Notes: generated by a model from the sequence alone, not told the origin. A DNA stretch of 64,000 bases from Pedococcus_A sp963730585 (GCA_963730585.1 CAVSSL010000003.1:124001-188000), one strand, 5' to 3'; shown: positions 8,947 to 16,968, numbered from the stretch's first letter. Program-made: numbers and translations.

Positions 8947-9007
8947 GGGTGAAGCTCCTTTCCAGCTTTCGCAGCGTGGACGTGGTGGTCTCTGGCGACG
9001 TGAACCG

Positions 9008-9208
9008 TCAGAGCTGGGTCACGATGACCGCCTGGTTGGCCTGTGCGGCGGCGGACGAGAGCCACCCTCCTGAGTTCATGGCCAGGGCCACGTTGGTCGC
9101 GCTGACGTTGGCGAAGTTGCCCCAGCTGCTGTGCAGGGAGAGCGTCTCGCGCGTCGGAAGCAGCTCCACTGCCTCGCTGAGGAGCTCCTCTGAAGTGAAG
9201 GTCGTCAT
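9008..9208 (-). CDS. Small peptide, paralogue of the adjacent peptide
   Basis: 66-residue peptide from the ATG at 9208, preceded by a purine-rich AAGGGGG ribosome site; an in-frame upstream ATG at 9244 has none and would add 12 residues. The leader-like part is TSEELLSEAVELLPTRETL. The C-terminal part carries the same skeleton as its paralogue: NVSATNVALAMN, then SSAAAQANQAVIVTQ. It has Trp where the paralogue has Cys. The regular N-x-A / N-Q pattern recalls amyloid-forming curli- or rodlin-type strands, but the resemblance is weak. It is probably the first gene of the leftward operon. Confidence 0.72.
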   Translation of the reverse strand: MTTFTSEELLSEAVELLPTRETLSLHSSWGNFANVSATNVALAMNSGGWLSSAAAQANQAVIVTQL

Positions 9209-9560
9209 GGTGTTCACCCCCTTCCCCTGCTCGGGTTCGATCACGACCCATGAAGGCCTCCACTCGTCACCCGGCCGTGCGCGCGCAGCCTCCGGTCCGT
9301 GGCGCGCGCATGGCCGGACCGCGTCTGCACCAGCACGGCATCGTTGCCGTTCCGTGACCCGGTGGCGGGGGTCTCTACGCCTTTAGCTGTATGTGCGCAG
9401 GAGTCGGAGGGTCCATCGTGATGCTGGTAGCAGGGGTTTGCCCGTGTTGGCCCCGATCAGCCCTCGTCACGTTCGCCATCAGGCCGGAGCAGCCATTTCG
9501 CGTAGGGAACGCCACACCAAACACGTCAGCAACGGTCACGCAGCAAGGGGGTACGGCGAC
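9209..9560. promoter_or_regulatory. Divergent intergenic region of the peptide locus
   Basis: 352 bases between the leftward peptide operon and the rightward SARP-type regulator, so it should hold both promoters and any SARP binding repeats. It is more A/T-rich than its surroundings around 9370-9440 and 9500-9550. I could not identify convincing -10/-35 boxes or direct heptamer repeats by eye. No coding sequence is evident. Confidence 0.45.
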
Positions 9561-10340
9561 ATGAGCACTGTGCAGAATCACGCAGGCCTGTGGTCGCTGC
9601 GGCTGCTGGGTGGCTTCGAGCTGGCGGGCCCGGAGGGTGCGCTCGAGGTGCCGCCGGGGGTGCAGCGGCTGCTCGCCTACGTCGCGCTCCAGGGCCGCTC
9701 GGTGACCCGGGCCCGCGTGGCCGACGACCTCTGGCCGGAGGCGGGCGCCTCCCGGGCCTCGACGAGCCTGCGGTCGGCGCTGTGGCGGGTGAACCGGCTC
9801 GGGCCGCTGCTGGCCACCGGGCCGCAGAGCATCCGTCTGTCGCCGGTGGTGGGGGTGGACGTCGCGGAGGTGGGCGAGATGGCCTCCAGGCTGCGTGACG
9901 GGGTGGTCGTCGACGCGCCGTTCCTCGTCAGCTTCAACCTCGAGCTGCTGCCCGGCTGGCAGGACGAGTGGGTCACCCTGGAGCGGGAGCGGCTGCGCCA
10001 GCTCGAGCTCCAGGTGCTGGACTCCCTTGTCGCCCAACGGGTCGAGCGAGGCCGCCTCGGTGAGGCCGTCGATGCCGCGATCCGCGCGATCCGGCTCGAG
10101 CCGCTGCGCGAGTCCTCGCACCGTGACCTCATCCGCATCTACGTCGCGGCCGGCAACCGCACCGCGGCGCTCACCCACTACGAGGGTTTCGCCCAGCTCC
10201 TCCACCGCGAGCTCGACATCGCCCCCGAACCCGCGACCACGGCGCTCGTGCAGCCGTTCCTGCGGCCTCGACCCCAGCGCCACCGGCCGCGGACACCTCC
10301 GCGTGGCGGCGGCCGGCCCGGCGGGTCACGACCCGCCTAG
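9561..10340 (+). CDS. BTAD-domain SARP-type transcriptional regulator
   Basis: 259-residue regulator of the AfsR/DnrI/RedD type. Residues ~10-95 form the OmpR-like winged helix (LRLLGGFELAGPEG, VQRLLAYVALQGRSVTRARVADDLWPE, SLRSALWRVNR). Residues ~100-250 form the bacterial transcriptional activation domain (DEWVTLERERLRQLELQVLDSL, AAIRAIRLEPLRESSHRDLIRIYVAAGN, HRELDIAPEPAT). There is no ATPase or TPR extension. The ATG at 9561 was chosen because it immediately precedes the conserved domain. SARPs usually activate neighbouring specialised-metabolite genes, so the divergent peptide operon is the likely target. Confidence 0.88.
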   Translation: MSTVQNHAGLWSLRLLGGFELAGPEGALEVPPGVQRLLAYVALQGRSVTRARVADDLWPEAGASRASTSLRSALWRVNRLGPLLATGPQSIRLSPVVGVDVAEVGEMASRLRDGVVVDAPFLVSFNLELLPGWQDEWVTLERERLRQLELQVLDSLVAQRVERGRLGEAVDAAIRAIRLEPLRESSHRDLIRIYVAAGNRTAALTHYEGFAQLLHRELDIAPEPATTALVQPFLRPRPQRHRPRTPPRGGGRPGGSRPA

Positions 10341-10526
10341 CCTGAGCGCGAGGCGCCCCGTCTCGGTTGTCCACAGCGACGGGAGCGGCGTCACTTCGTC
10401 CACAGTCACGGGTTGTTGGATTGCGCTTCGCGACACGGTATGCCGCGGAATCCATTGCGCGACAAAGGTTTCCGTTGCACATTGGCGAGAGTTGGCTTGT
10501 CGGTGGTCGCCTCTAGGGTTGTCGTC

Positions 10527-11870
10527 ATGGAGGGGAACCAGCGCAATCAGGCTTCAGGGTCGGGCACCGTCCCTGTCCTGAGCCTGGCGGAGCACGTCGA
10601 GCGGATCGAGGCCGCTCGCTCCTCCTTGTCCGTGCTGCGCGAGGTGCTGTGGCAGGTGCCCAGTGGTGGCGGACCGGACGGCCTGGCGGGCCTCCTGGGA
10701 AAGGTCGACACCCTGGGGATGGCCTGTGACGCGGCGCGGGTGGCGGTGACCGCCGAGGCGATGACCCGGGGTGAGACCTCGGGTGGGGCGGCGGCGATGA
10801 CCCCGGCCCAGTGGGTGCGCGCTCATGCGCCGTCGACGGTCGCCGGTGGGGCCGGGACGGTGGTGTCGCTGGCGCAGGCGTTCCAGAAGCGGACCAACGC
10901 GCCGGTCAAGGAGGCGCTCGAGTCCGGGCCGGTTGCCGGTGAGGTCCGCGGCCGCGGTGGTCTCCGAGGCGGACAAGCTGCGGCCGCTGCTGGCCGAGGG
11001 CGCCGACCCGCACGTCCTCGCAGGGCTGATCACGATGGCCGAGCAGCACGGCCCGTCCGGGTGCCGGATGTTGCGGGACGCCCTGGTGGCGAAGTACGGG
11101 CGCGAGGGTGTGCTGCAGGACCAGCAGACCATGGGCAAGTCCTTCATCCGCCTGTCCCAGCCGACCGACACCGGGGCCGGCACGTTCGAGTACCGGCTCA
11201 CCCTCGACGTCGAGGGCAAGTCGATCCTCGAGGCCGCGCTCGGGCCGTTGTCGGCGCCCAAGCCGACCGACGGGGAACGCGACCTGCGCACCTCCGACCG
11301 GCGCCGCGGCGACGCGCTGGTCACCCTGGTCCGCCGTGCGGTCGCGGCCGGGGACGAGGTCGGCAAGACCAACAAGACCACCCTGCTGCTGACCATGAGC
11401 TTCGACGACCTCAAGGACCGCCTCGGGGCGGCCACCACCCTCGGTGGGCTCGATGCCGGCACGCACCTCGCCCCGGAGACCGTGCGGCGGTTGTGTTGCG
11501 ACGGCTCGGTCATCCCGATCGTGCTCGGCAGCGAGCAGCGAGGTCATGGACTGGGGCCTGGAGAGACGGTTCTTCACCGAGGCCCAGATCAGACGGCTCT
11601 GGCTGAGGGACGGGGGCTGCACCTACCCGGGCTGCGGTGCGCCGCCGCAGTGGACGGACGCCCATCACCTCGTGCACTGGGCAGACCTCGGCCCCTCCGA
11701 CCTGTCGAACGCGGCGTTGCTGTGCGAGCGGCACCACACGATCGTGCACAACCGCCGCGTACGCGGGCCGCGTTGTCAAGGATGCTTTCGGCGAGCACGT
11801 GGAGTGGGACCTCACCCGCGGCTCCTACGACGAGCTCCTCGCCCGACGGGCGGCGCAGGAACCAGCGTGA
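10527..11870 (+). CDS. DUF222/HNH (13E12 repeat family) protein, three apparent frameshifts
   Basis: Actinobacterial 13E12-type protein: N-terminal DUF222 region (LAEHVERIEAARSSLSVLREVLWQ...) and C-terminal HNH endonuclease (GGCTYPGC, WTDAHHLVHW, CERHHTIVHN). The reading moves through three frames in turn, switching at about 10941-10950, 11531-11540 and 11751-11761. Each switch is +1. Deleting one base at each gives a continuous 446-residue protein that matches the family to its end (VVKDAFGEHVEWDLTRGSYDELLARR). Either a sequence-quality problem or a decayed repetitive gene. The promoter region 10341-10526 is comparatively A/T-rich. Function of these proteins is unknown. Confidence 0.82.
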
Positions 11871-11881
11871 CCCCGCCCCAC

Positions 11882-11903
11882 ACCCCGCCGACACCGGCGG
11901 GGT
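11882..11903. terminator. Hairpin between convergent genes
   Basis: A perfect 9-base inverted repeat (11882-11890 with 11895-11903) and 4-base loop, between the HNH gene and the leftward Lrp-type gene. Confidence 0.65.
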
Positions 11904-11933
11904 CACAGCCATGTTCTGCGAGTCGCGTGCTGT

Positions 11934-12437
11934 CTACGAGCCGGTGGTCGGTGGCGCCGTCGCCTCGGTGACGAGCGGCAGCGTCCGGTAGTCGATGCGA
12001 GTCGCGAGCGAGATGACCGTCGAGGCCCGGATGACGTGCCGGTCGTCGACCACCTGGTCGATGACCCGCTGCAGGTCGGGGTTGTCGCGGGCCACGACGC
12101 GAACGAGCAGGTCCCCAGAGCCGGTGATGGTGTGGGCCTCGAGCACCTCGGGGATCGACGACAGGTGCTCGACGACGGGGGAGTGGCCGCGACCCTGACG
12201 GATCTCCAGCGTGCAGAACGCCGACACCGGGTAGCCCATCGCCGCCGGGTCCAGCTGAGGAGCCCACGAGCGGATCACCCCGCGCTCCACCAGCCGGTCG
12301 AGCCGTGCCTGTACCGTGCCGCGCGCGACGCCGAGCTCGCGCGACGCACCGAGCACCCCGATCTGCGGCTGGGCGGCAAACAGGGCGAGCAGGCGGGCGT
12401 CGAGGCCGTCGAGGGTGGCAGCTGCTGGCATCGGCAT
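11934..12437 (-). CDS. Lrp/AsnC-family transcriptional regulator
   Basis: 167-residue regulator: N-terminal helix-turn-helix (LDARLLALFAAQPQIGVLGASRELGVARGTVQARLDRLVERGVI, residues ~10-55) and a C-terminal RAM ligand-binding domain (HTITGSGDLLVRVVARD). It is divergent from hppD with a 109-base gap. This matches the known arrangement in which an AsnC-type regulator (HpdR/HpdA in Streptomyces) controls 4-hydroxyphenylpyruvate dioxygenase. ATGs at 12437 and 12431 are both possible starts; the first is used here. Confidence 0.9.
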   Translation of the reverse strand: MPMPAAATLDGLDARLLALFAAQPQIGVLGASRELGVARGTVQARLDRLVERGVIRSWAPQLDPAAMGYPVSAFCTLEIRQGRGHSPVVEHLSSIPEVLEAHTITGSGDLLVRVVARDNPDLQRVIDQVVDDRHVIRASTVISLATRIDYRTLPLVTEATAPPTTGS

Positions 12438-12478
12438 GGGCAGATTGTCCAGTAGAACGTCGCTCGAAGCCAGCACTG

Positions 12479-12493
12479 TGCGCATTCTGCGCA
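12479..12493. promoter_or_regulatory. Candidate Lrp-type operator between regulator and hppD
   Basis: TGCGCA-TTC-TGCGCA, two self-complementary hexamers three bases apart, lies in the divergent intergenic region. The short element AGAACGTC also occurs on either side (near 12453 and 12526). This is the kind of dyad bound by AsnC-family dimers. Assignment to the adjacent regulator is inference. Confidence 0.4.
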
Positions 12494-12546
12494 GCGGTTC
12501 CCGCCACAGTTGCACATGAAGCGGGCAGAACGTCACGCTGCCGCCT

Positions 12547-13752
12547 ATGACTGACACCCTGGACCTGACCCCGCAGGAGCGCGAGGCCAACCTCGACCTC
12601 GACCAGCTCAAGCAGCTCGTCGGCCTCGTCGAGTACGACGAGAGCAAGGACCCGTTCCCGGTGACCGGGTGGGACGCCATCGTCTTCGTCGTCGGCAACG
12701 CGACGCAGACCGCGCACTACTACCAGTCGGCCTGGGGCATGGAGCTCGTCGCTTACCGCGGTCCGGAGAACGGCCAGCGCGACCACAAGTCGTTCGTGCT
12801 GAAGTCCGGCTCGATCCGCTTCGTCATCAACGGCGCGGTCTCGCCGGACAGCCCGCTCATCGCCCACCACGCCCAGCACGGTGACGGTGTCGTCGACATC
12901 TCCCTCGAGGTGCCCGACGTCGACAAGTGCATCGAGCAGGCCAAGCGCGCCGGCGCCCGCGTCGTGCGCGAGCCGGAGGACCTCACCGACGAGCACGGCA
13001 CCGTGCGCATCGCGTCCATCGGCACCTACGGCGACACCGTGCACACCCTCGTCGACCGGTCGAAGTACACCGGCCCCTACCTGCCCGGCTACGTCGCCAG
13101 GACGTCGACCTACGTCAAGCGCGAGGGTGCGCCGAAGCGCCTCTTCCAGGCGCTCGACCACATCGTCGGCAACGTCGAGCTCGGCAAGATGGACGAGTGG
13201 GTCGCCTTCTACAACCGTGTCATGGGCTTCGTGAACATGGCCGAGTTCATCGGTGACGACATCGCCACCGACTACTCCGCGCTCATGTCCAAGGTCGTCG
13301 CCAACGGCAACCACCGCGTGAAGTTCCCGCTCAACGAGCCGGCGATCGCGAAGAAGAAGAGCCAGATCGACGAGTACCTCGAGTTCTACCGCGGCCCGGG
13401 GGCCCAGCACCTGGCCCTGGCGACCGGCGACATCATCCGCACGGTCGACGAGCTGCGCGCCAACGGCATCGAGTTCCTCGACACCCCGGACTCCTACTAC
13501 GAGGACGCCGAGCTGCGCGCCCGCATCGGTGAGGTTCGCGTGCCGATCGAGGAGCTGCAGTCGCGTGGCATCCTCGTCGACCGCGACGAGGACGGCTACC
13601 TGCTGCAGATCTTCACCAAGCCGCTGGGCGACCGCCCGACCGTCTTCTTCGAGATCATCGAGCGGCACGGCTCGCTCGGCTTCGGCAAGGGCAACTTCAA
13701 GGCCCTCTTCGAGGCCATCGAGCGCGAGCAGGACAAGCGCGGAAACCTCTGA
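12547..13752 (+). CDS. hppD: 4-hydroxyphenylpyruvate dioxygenase
   Basis: Fe(II) dioxygenase converting 4-hydroxyphenylpyruvate to homogentisate in tyrosine catabolism. 401 residues, normal length, with two vicinal-oxygen-chelate halves. Iron ligands are visible as His in FQALDHIVGNVE, His in GAQHLALATGDI and Glu in VFFEIIER near the C-terminus. hmgA (17997) and fumarylacetoacetase (15745) nearby complete most of the homogentisate route. Control by the divergent Lrp-type gene is likely. Confidence 0.96.
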   Translation: MTDTLDLTPQEREANLDLDQLKQLVGLVEYDESKDPFPVTGWDAIVFVVGNATQTAHYYQSAWGMELVAYRGPENGQRDHKSFVLKSGSIRFVINGAVSPDSPLIAHHAQHGDGVVDISLEVPDVDKCIEQAKRAGARVVREPEDLTDEHGTVRIASIGTYGDTVHTLVDRSKYTGPYLPGYVARTSTYVKREGAPKRLFQALDHIVGNVELGKMDEWVAFYNRVMGFVNMAEFIGDDIATDYSALMSKVVANGNHRVKFPLNEPAIAKKKSQIDEYLEFYRGPGAQHLALATGDIIRTVDELRANGIEFLDTPDSYYEDAELRARIGEVRVPIEELQSRGILVDRDEDGYLLQIFTKPLGDRPTVFFEIIERHGSLGFGKGNFKALFEAIEREQDKRGNL

Positions 13753-13786
13753 GCCGCAGCCTTTTCAAAGGCACCACAGCGCAAGG

Positions 13787-13823
13787 GCCGGTATGCCGGG
13801 TGGTCACCACCCGGCATACCGGC
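13787..13823. terminator. Perfect 17-bp hairpin after hppD
   Basis: Inverted repeat 13787-13803 with 13807-13823, 3-base loop, 34 bases after the hppD stop and followed by a short T-rich stretch. Each arm contains one GTATGCCG octamer (13791 and 13812), so it also belongs to the window-wide motif family. Confidence 0.75.
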
Positions 13824-13901
13824 TCCTTTGACAGGCCCTCGGTCTGGCGGTCTCGGCGTTGCGTTGCTCGTCGGCATCCGGCAAGGCGGTAGGAAGGGTG
13901 T

Positions 13902-14486
13902 GTGCCCCGTCCGCCGATGCCGCCCACCCGGAAGCTGGTGTCCGACTTCCTGAAGTCGGTGGTCGGTGAGCAGGCGACGACCTTCGCCTACTACGACGAG
14001 AGGGAACGCCACGTCGTGGGCGTCACGTCGGCGGCAGGGTTTCCGCAACCCGAGCTCGAGGTGTTCAGCACCTGCTCCCTGCACGTCGTGCCCAACCTTC
14101 TCGACGGGACGGACGTGCGGGTGGAGCTCCTCGTCGTCGGGGGGAAGGGGCAGGAGGATCTCGCCAACGTCGTCGCGACGTCGGCCTTCCAGGTCACGAA
14201 GGACGGCTGGCTGGCCGCACCGGGAGTCGTGTTCCCCGGCGCTGTGCGCGAGTACATCCCCAGGAGCACCACCCCGCACCTGATGTGGGACGCGCCCTTC
14301 GCCTTCCCGGAGCTGTCCGTGGTGGAGCTCGACGGCGTCGAAGCTCCGATCCACTGGTTGCAGGGGGTACCCCTGACGGAAGCCGAGTGGTTCCACCTCA
14401 AGGAGCACGGGTACGACTCCCTCGCTGCCAGGCTGGAGGCCGCCGACGCGCCGATCCACGACGTGTTCCGTGCGTCGGTCGTCTAG
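13902..14486 (+). CDS. Suppressor-of-fused (SUFU) domain protein
   Basis: 194-residue protein resembling bacterial SUFU-domain proteins (PF05076 type). Indicators are the beta-rich core (FSTCSLHVVPN, VRVELLVVG), the HLMWDAPFAF segment and the characteristic APIHWLQGVPLTEAEWFHLKEHGYDSL near the C-terminus. The GTG start at 13902 follows an AGGAAGGG site. Bacterial SUFU proteins often act as immunity or toxin-associated proteins, but no toxin gene is adjacent. Its role here is unknown. Confidence 0.72.
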   Translation: MPRPPMPPTRKLVSDFLKSVVGEQATTFAYYDERERHVVGVTSAAGFPQPELEVFSTCSLHVVPNLLDGTDVRVELLVVGGKGQEDLANVVATSAFQVTKDGWLAAPGVVFPGAVREYIPRSTTPHLMWDAPFAFPELSVVELDGVEAPIHWLQGVPLTEAEWFHLKEHGYDSLAARLEAADAPIHDVFRASVV

Positions 14487-14589
14487 CAGCCACTCGGACT
14501 CAGACAACGAGCGCGGTTGATGTCGAGGCCACGGCGAGGACTGCGCGCTTCGGTCCGTCCGCGGTTGGGGCTCCAATGTGTGCCCGTGC

Positions 14590-14746
14590 CGATGCCGATG
14601 CCGAACCCCATGAGGTCCTTGGCGGTGAGGCGCCGCGCCAGCCGGTGCGCGACCCCCTCGTGCCCCTCGCCCTCGACGGGGTCGGCGGCCTGGGCGATGA
14701 CGTCCTCGACGGGTTTGGTCCGCAGGACCGAGTCCGTGGTGCGCAT
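14590..14746 (-). pseudogene. N-terminal remnant of an amino-acid (APC) permease
   Basis: From an ATG at 14746 the leftward reading gives TTDSVLRTKPVEDVIAQ, then RRLTAKDLMGFGIGIGTGT. This closely resembles the cytoplasmic N-terminus and start of the first membrane helix of cationic amino-acid permeases (RTKPxE..., LxxxDLxxFGIGxxIGTGIF). Similarity stops after about 55 residues, near 14590, and no membrane segments follow. The rest of the 14487-14833 gap holds nothing else I recognise. The fragment marks an old deletion or rearrangement junction. Confidence 0.62.
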
Positions 14747-14833
14747 TCCGACCACGGTAGGGGCAGGTGCCGGAGGCTGCACACGACGCGGGTCGGCGCC
14801 GGGCGACCCGGTCGTGCGTGAGAGGGTGGCGTC

Positions 14834-15748
14834 ATGGCGAACCCGCAGTCGCCGGGCTGGTACGACGACCCGGAGAACCCGCAGCAGCTGCGGTACTTCG
14901 ACGGCGTCGTGTGGACCCGGCACACCACCCCGCGCAGCACCCGCCCCGCTTCGGGCTCCCTCCAGCAGGACATTCCGCAGCAGGGAGCGCCCGGTCAGCC
15001 GGGAGCGCCCGGCCAGCCGGGCACGCAGCCGTGGGGACAGCACCCGCAGTACCCGCCGCAGCAGTACCCGCCGCAGCCCCTGCCCCCCGGACAGCAGCCG
15101 TACGGACAGCAGCCGTACGGACAGCCGCAGGGCCAGCAGCCCTACGGTCAGGGCGGCTGGAGCATGCCGCCCGCCCCCACGGTCTACGGCGCCCGCGCCC
15201 GCACCCCCGACGGGGAGCCGCTCGCGGGCTGGTGGAAGCGCGCCGCCGCGCGGATCATCGACTGGATCATCGTCTGGGTGGGCTCGCTGCCGCTGACCGG
15301 CTACTTCCTCTACCGCGCCTTCGCCGAGCTGTGGCCCGCCGTCCAGGACTACGCGCGGGAGCTCGAGGCGGGCAACAGCAACGCCGTGCCGCCCGCGGCG
15401 ACGGCCGAGATGGTGAAGTGGCTGGTCGCCTACTCGGTGATCCTGACCCTGGTGGCCATGGCCTACGAGGTCTTCTTCACGACGCGCAGCGGCGCGACCC
15501 CGGGCAAGAAGGCGCTCGGCCTCCGGGTGCGGCTGCGGGAGCGTCCTGGGCCGCTGTCGGTGCAGACCGCCCTGACGCGCACGGTGATCCCGATCGGCGG
15601 CAACCTGTTCTCCAGCGTGCCGCTGCTCAGCCAGCTCGTCGGGCTGCTCCAGGTCGCCGACGTCCTGCTGCCGCTGGTCAACGAGCGCAAGCAGGCCATC
15701 CACGACCTGATGGCCAAGACCAACGTCGTCGACACCCGGCAGTACTAG
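14834..15748 (+). CDS. RDD family membrane protein with N-terminal DUF2510
   Basis: 304 residues. Residues 1-30 form a DUF2510 motif (SPGWYDDPENPQQLRYFDGVVWTRHT). A Gln/Pro/Gly-rich disordered linker with repeated PYGQQ-type units follows to ~110. The C-terminal RDD membrane domain starts near 128 (AGWWKRAAARIIDWIIVW), with three predicted membrane segments and the TPGKKALGLRVR motif. RDD proteins are inner-membrane proteins of unsettled function. It overlaps the convergent fumarylacetoacetase by 4 bases. Confidence 0.88.
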   Translation: MANPQSPGWYDDPENPQQLRYFDGVVWTRHTTPRSTRPASGSLQQDIPQQGAPGQPGAPGQPGTQPWGQHPQYPPQQYPPQPLPPGQQPYGQQPYGQPQGQQPYGQGGWSMPPAPTVYGARARTPDGEPLAGWWKRAAARIIDWIIVWVGSLPLTGYFLYRAFAELWPAVQDYARELEAGNSNAVPPAATAEMVKWLVAYSVILTLVAMAYEVFFTTRSGATPGKKALGLRVRLRERPGPLSVQTALTRTVIPIGGNLFSSVPLLSQLVGLLQVADVLLPLVNERKQAIHDLMAKTNVVDTRQY

Positions 15749-16968
15749 CCGCGTTCGCGGGCGGGGCGGATCGTCCCGGTCACCTCGTCGAGCCCGATGC
15801 GGGTGCCGTCGGGGCCGGGCGCCCACGCGCGCAGCGTGACGACGTCGCCGTCCTCGAGGAAGGTGCGCGTCGAGCCGTCGTCGAGCGCGATCGGCTCGGC
15901 GCCGTTCCACGACAGCTCGAGCAGGCTTCCGCGGGTCCCCTTCTCGGCCCCGGAGATGGTGCCGGAGGCGAACAGGTCACCGTTGCGCAGCGAGGCGCCG
16001 TTGACGGTCAGGTGCGCCAGCATCTGGGTGGGTGACCAGTACATGTCGCGGTACTCCGGCCGGGCCACGACGGTGCCGTTGATGACCACTTCGTAGTGCA
16101 GATCGAGCCCGAACACGCTGCGGTCGTCGCCGCGCAGATAGGGGAGTGGCTCGGGGTCCTGCCCGGGCAGCGGCACCCGCGCCGCCTCGAGGGCGTCGAG
16201 GGTGACGACCCACGGCGAGATGCTCGTCGCGAAGGACTTGCCGAGGAACGGCCCGAGCGGCACGTACTCCCACGCCTGGATGTCGCGGGCGCTCCAGTCG
16301 TTGAGCAGCGTCACCCCGAAGAGGTGGTCGGCAGCCTCGGCCACGTCGACCTGCTCGCCGAGGGAGGTCGCGCCGCCCACGACGAAGCCGAGCTCGGCCT
16401 CGATGTCGAGGCGGATGCTGGGGCCGAAGGTGGGCGTCGGCTCCGAGGGCGCCTTGCGTTGTCCCTGAGGACGCACGATGTCGGTGCCCGAGACGACGAC
16501 AGTGCCGGAACGCCCGTGGTAGCCGATCGGCAGGTGCTTCCAGTTGGGCGTCAGTGCCTCGCCGTCGGGGCGGAAGATGCGTCCGACGTTGGTTGCGTGG
16601 TGCTCACCGGCGTAGAAGTCGACGTAGTCGGCGACCTCGAACGGCAGGTGCATGTGCACCTCGGCGAGCGGCAGGAGGTGGGGCTCGACGCAGTCGCGAC
16701 GCGCCTCGTTGGTCAGCAGCTCCACCAGCCACGCCCGGCCGGCCGTCCACGCGTCACGGCCCTCGGCGAGGAAGGCGTTGAGGCTGGGCTGCAGCCAGAC
16801 CTCGCCCGACTCCATGCCGGCCAGCTCGGCGGCGGCGCCCGCGTCGAGCACCCAGTCGCCGATCCGCACTCCCACGCGCGGCGTGCGGTCCGCGGTGGAG
16901 AAGACGCCGTAGGGGAGGTTGCCCACGCCGTAGGGGTGGTCGGCGGGCAGGTCCAGCCAGGTGGTCAC
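15745..16968 (-). CDS. fahA: Fumarylacetoacetase
   Basis: Hydrolyses fumarylacetoacetate to fumarate and acetoacetate, the last step of homogentisate degradation. 407 residues, full length. Family blocks are clear: DFYAGEHHATNVGRIFRP, NWKHLPIGYHGRSGTVV, DIEAELGFVVG, and LNDWSARDIQAWEYVPLGPFLGKSF, which supply the metal ligands and catalytic residues. The GTG start at 16968 directly follows the stop of the unknown gene at 16969, so the two are co-transcribed. Confidence 0.96.
   Translation of the reverse strand: MTTWLDLPADHPYGVGNLPYGVFSTADRTPRVGVRIGDWVLDAGAAAELAGMESGEVWLQPSLNAFLAEGRDAWTAGRAWLVELLTNEARRDCVEPHLLPLAEVHMHLPFEVADYVDFYAGEHHATNVGRIFRPDGEALTPNWKHLPIGYHGRSGTVVVSGTDIVRPQGQRKAPSEPTPTFGPSIRLDIEAELGFVVGGATSLGEQVDVAEAADHLFGVTLLNDWSARDIQAWEYVPLGPFLGKSFATSISPWVVTLDALEAARVPLPGQDPEPLPYLRGDDRSVFGLDLHYEVVINGTVVARPEYRDMYWSPTQMLAHLTVNGASLRNGDLFASGTISGAEKGTRGSLLELSWNGAEPIALDDGSTRTFLEDGDVVTLRAWAPGPDGTRIGLDEVTGTIRPARERG

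Noticed and set aside
6223..8952. A very long open frame on the + strand opposite the M50/ATPase gene (and similar long antisense frames at 3346-5526, 19153-21372, 25072-27585 and 29032-31506)
   Set aside because: These are GC-rich mirror frames. They lack recognisable domains, have low-complexity composition, and oppose genes with clear motifs.
8755..9208. WXG100/ESX-type secreted proteins, because of the EspI-like ATPase nearby
   Set aside because: The peptides are too short, lack a helical hairpin with central WxG and the YxxxD/E signal, and no FtsK/EccC ATPase is present.
10527..11870. Mobile element or intein insertion explaining the split HNH gene
   Set aside because: The pieces join directly by single-base shifts with no inserted DNA, terminal repeats or target duplication; 13E12-type HNH genes are common free-standing actinobacterial genes.
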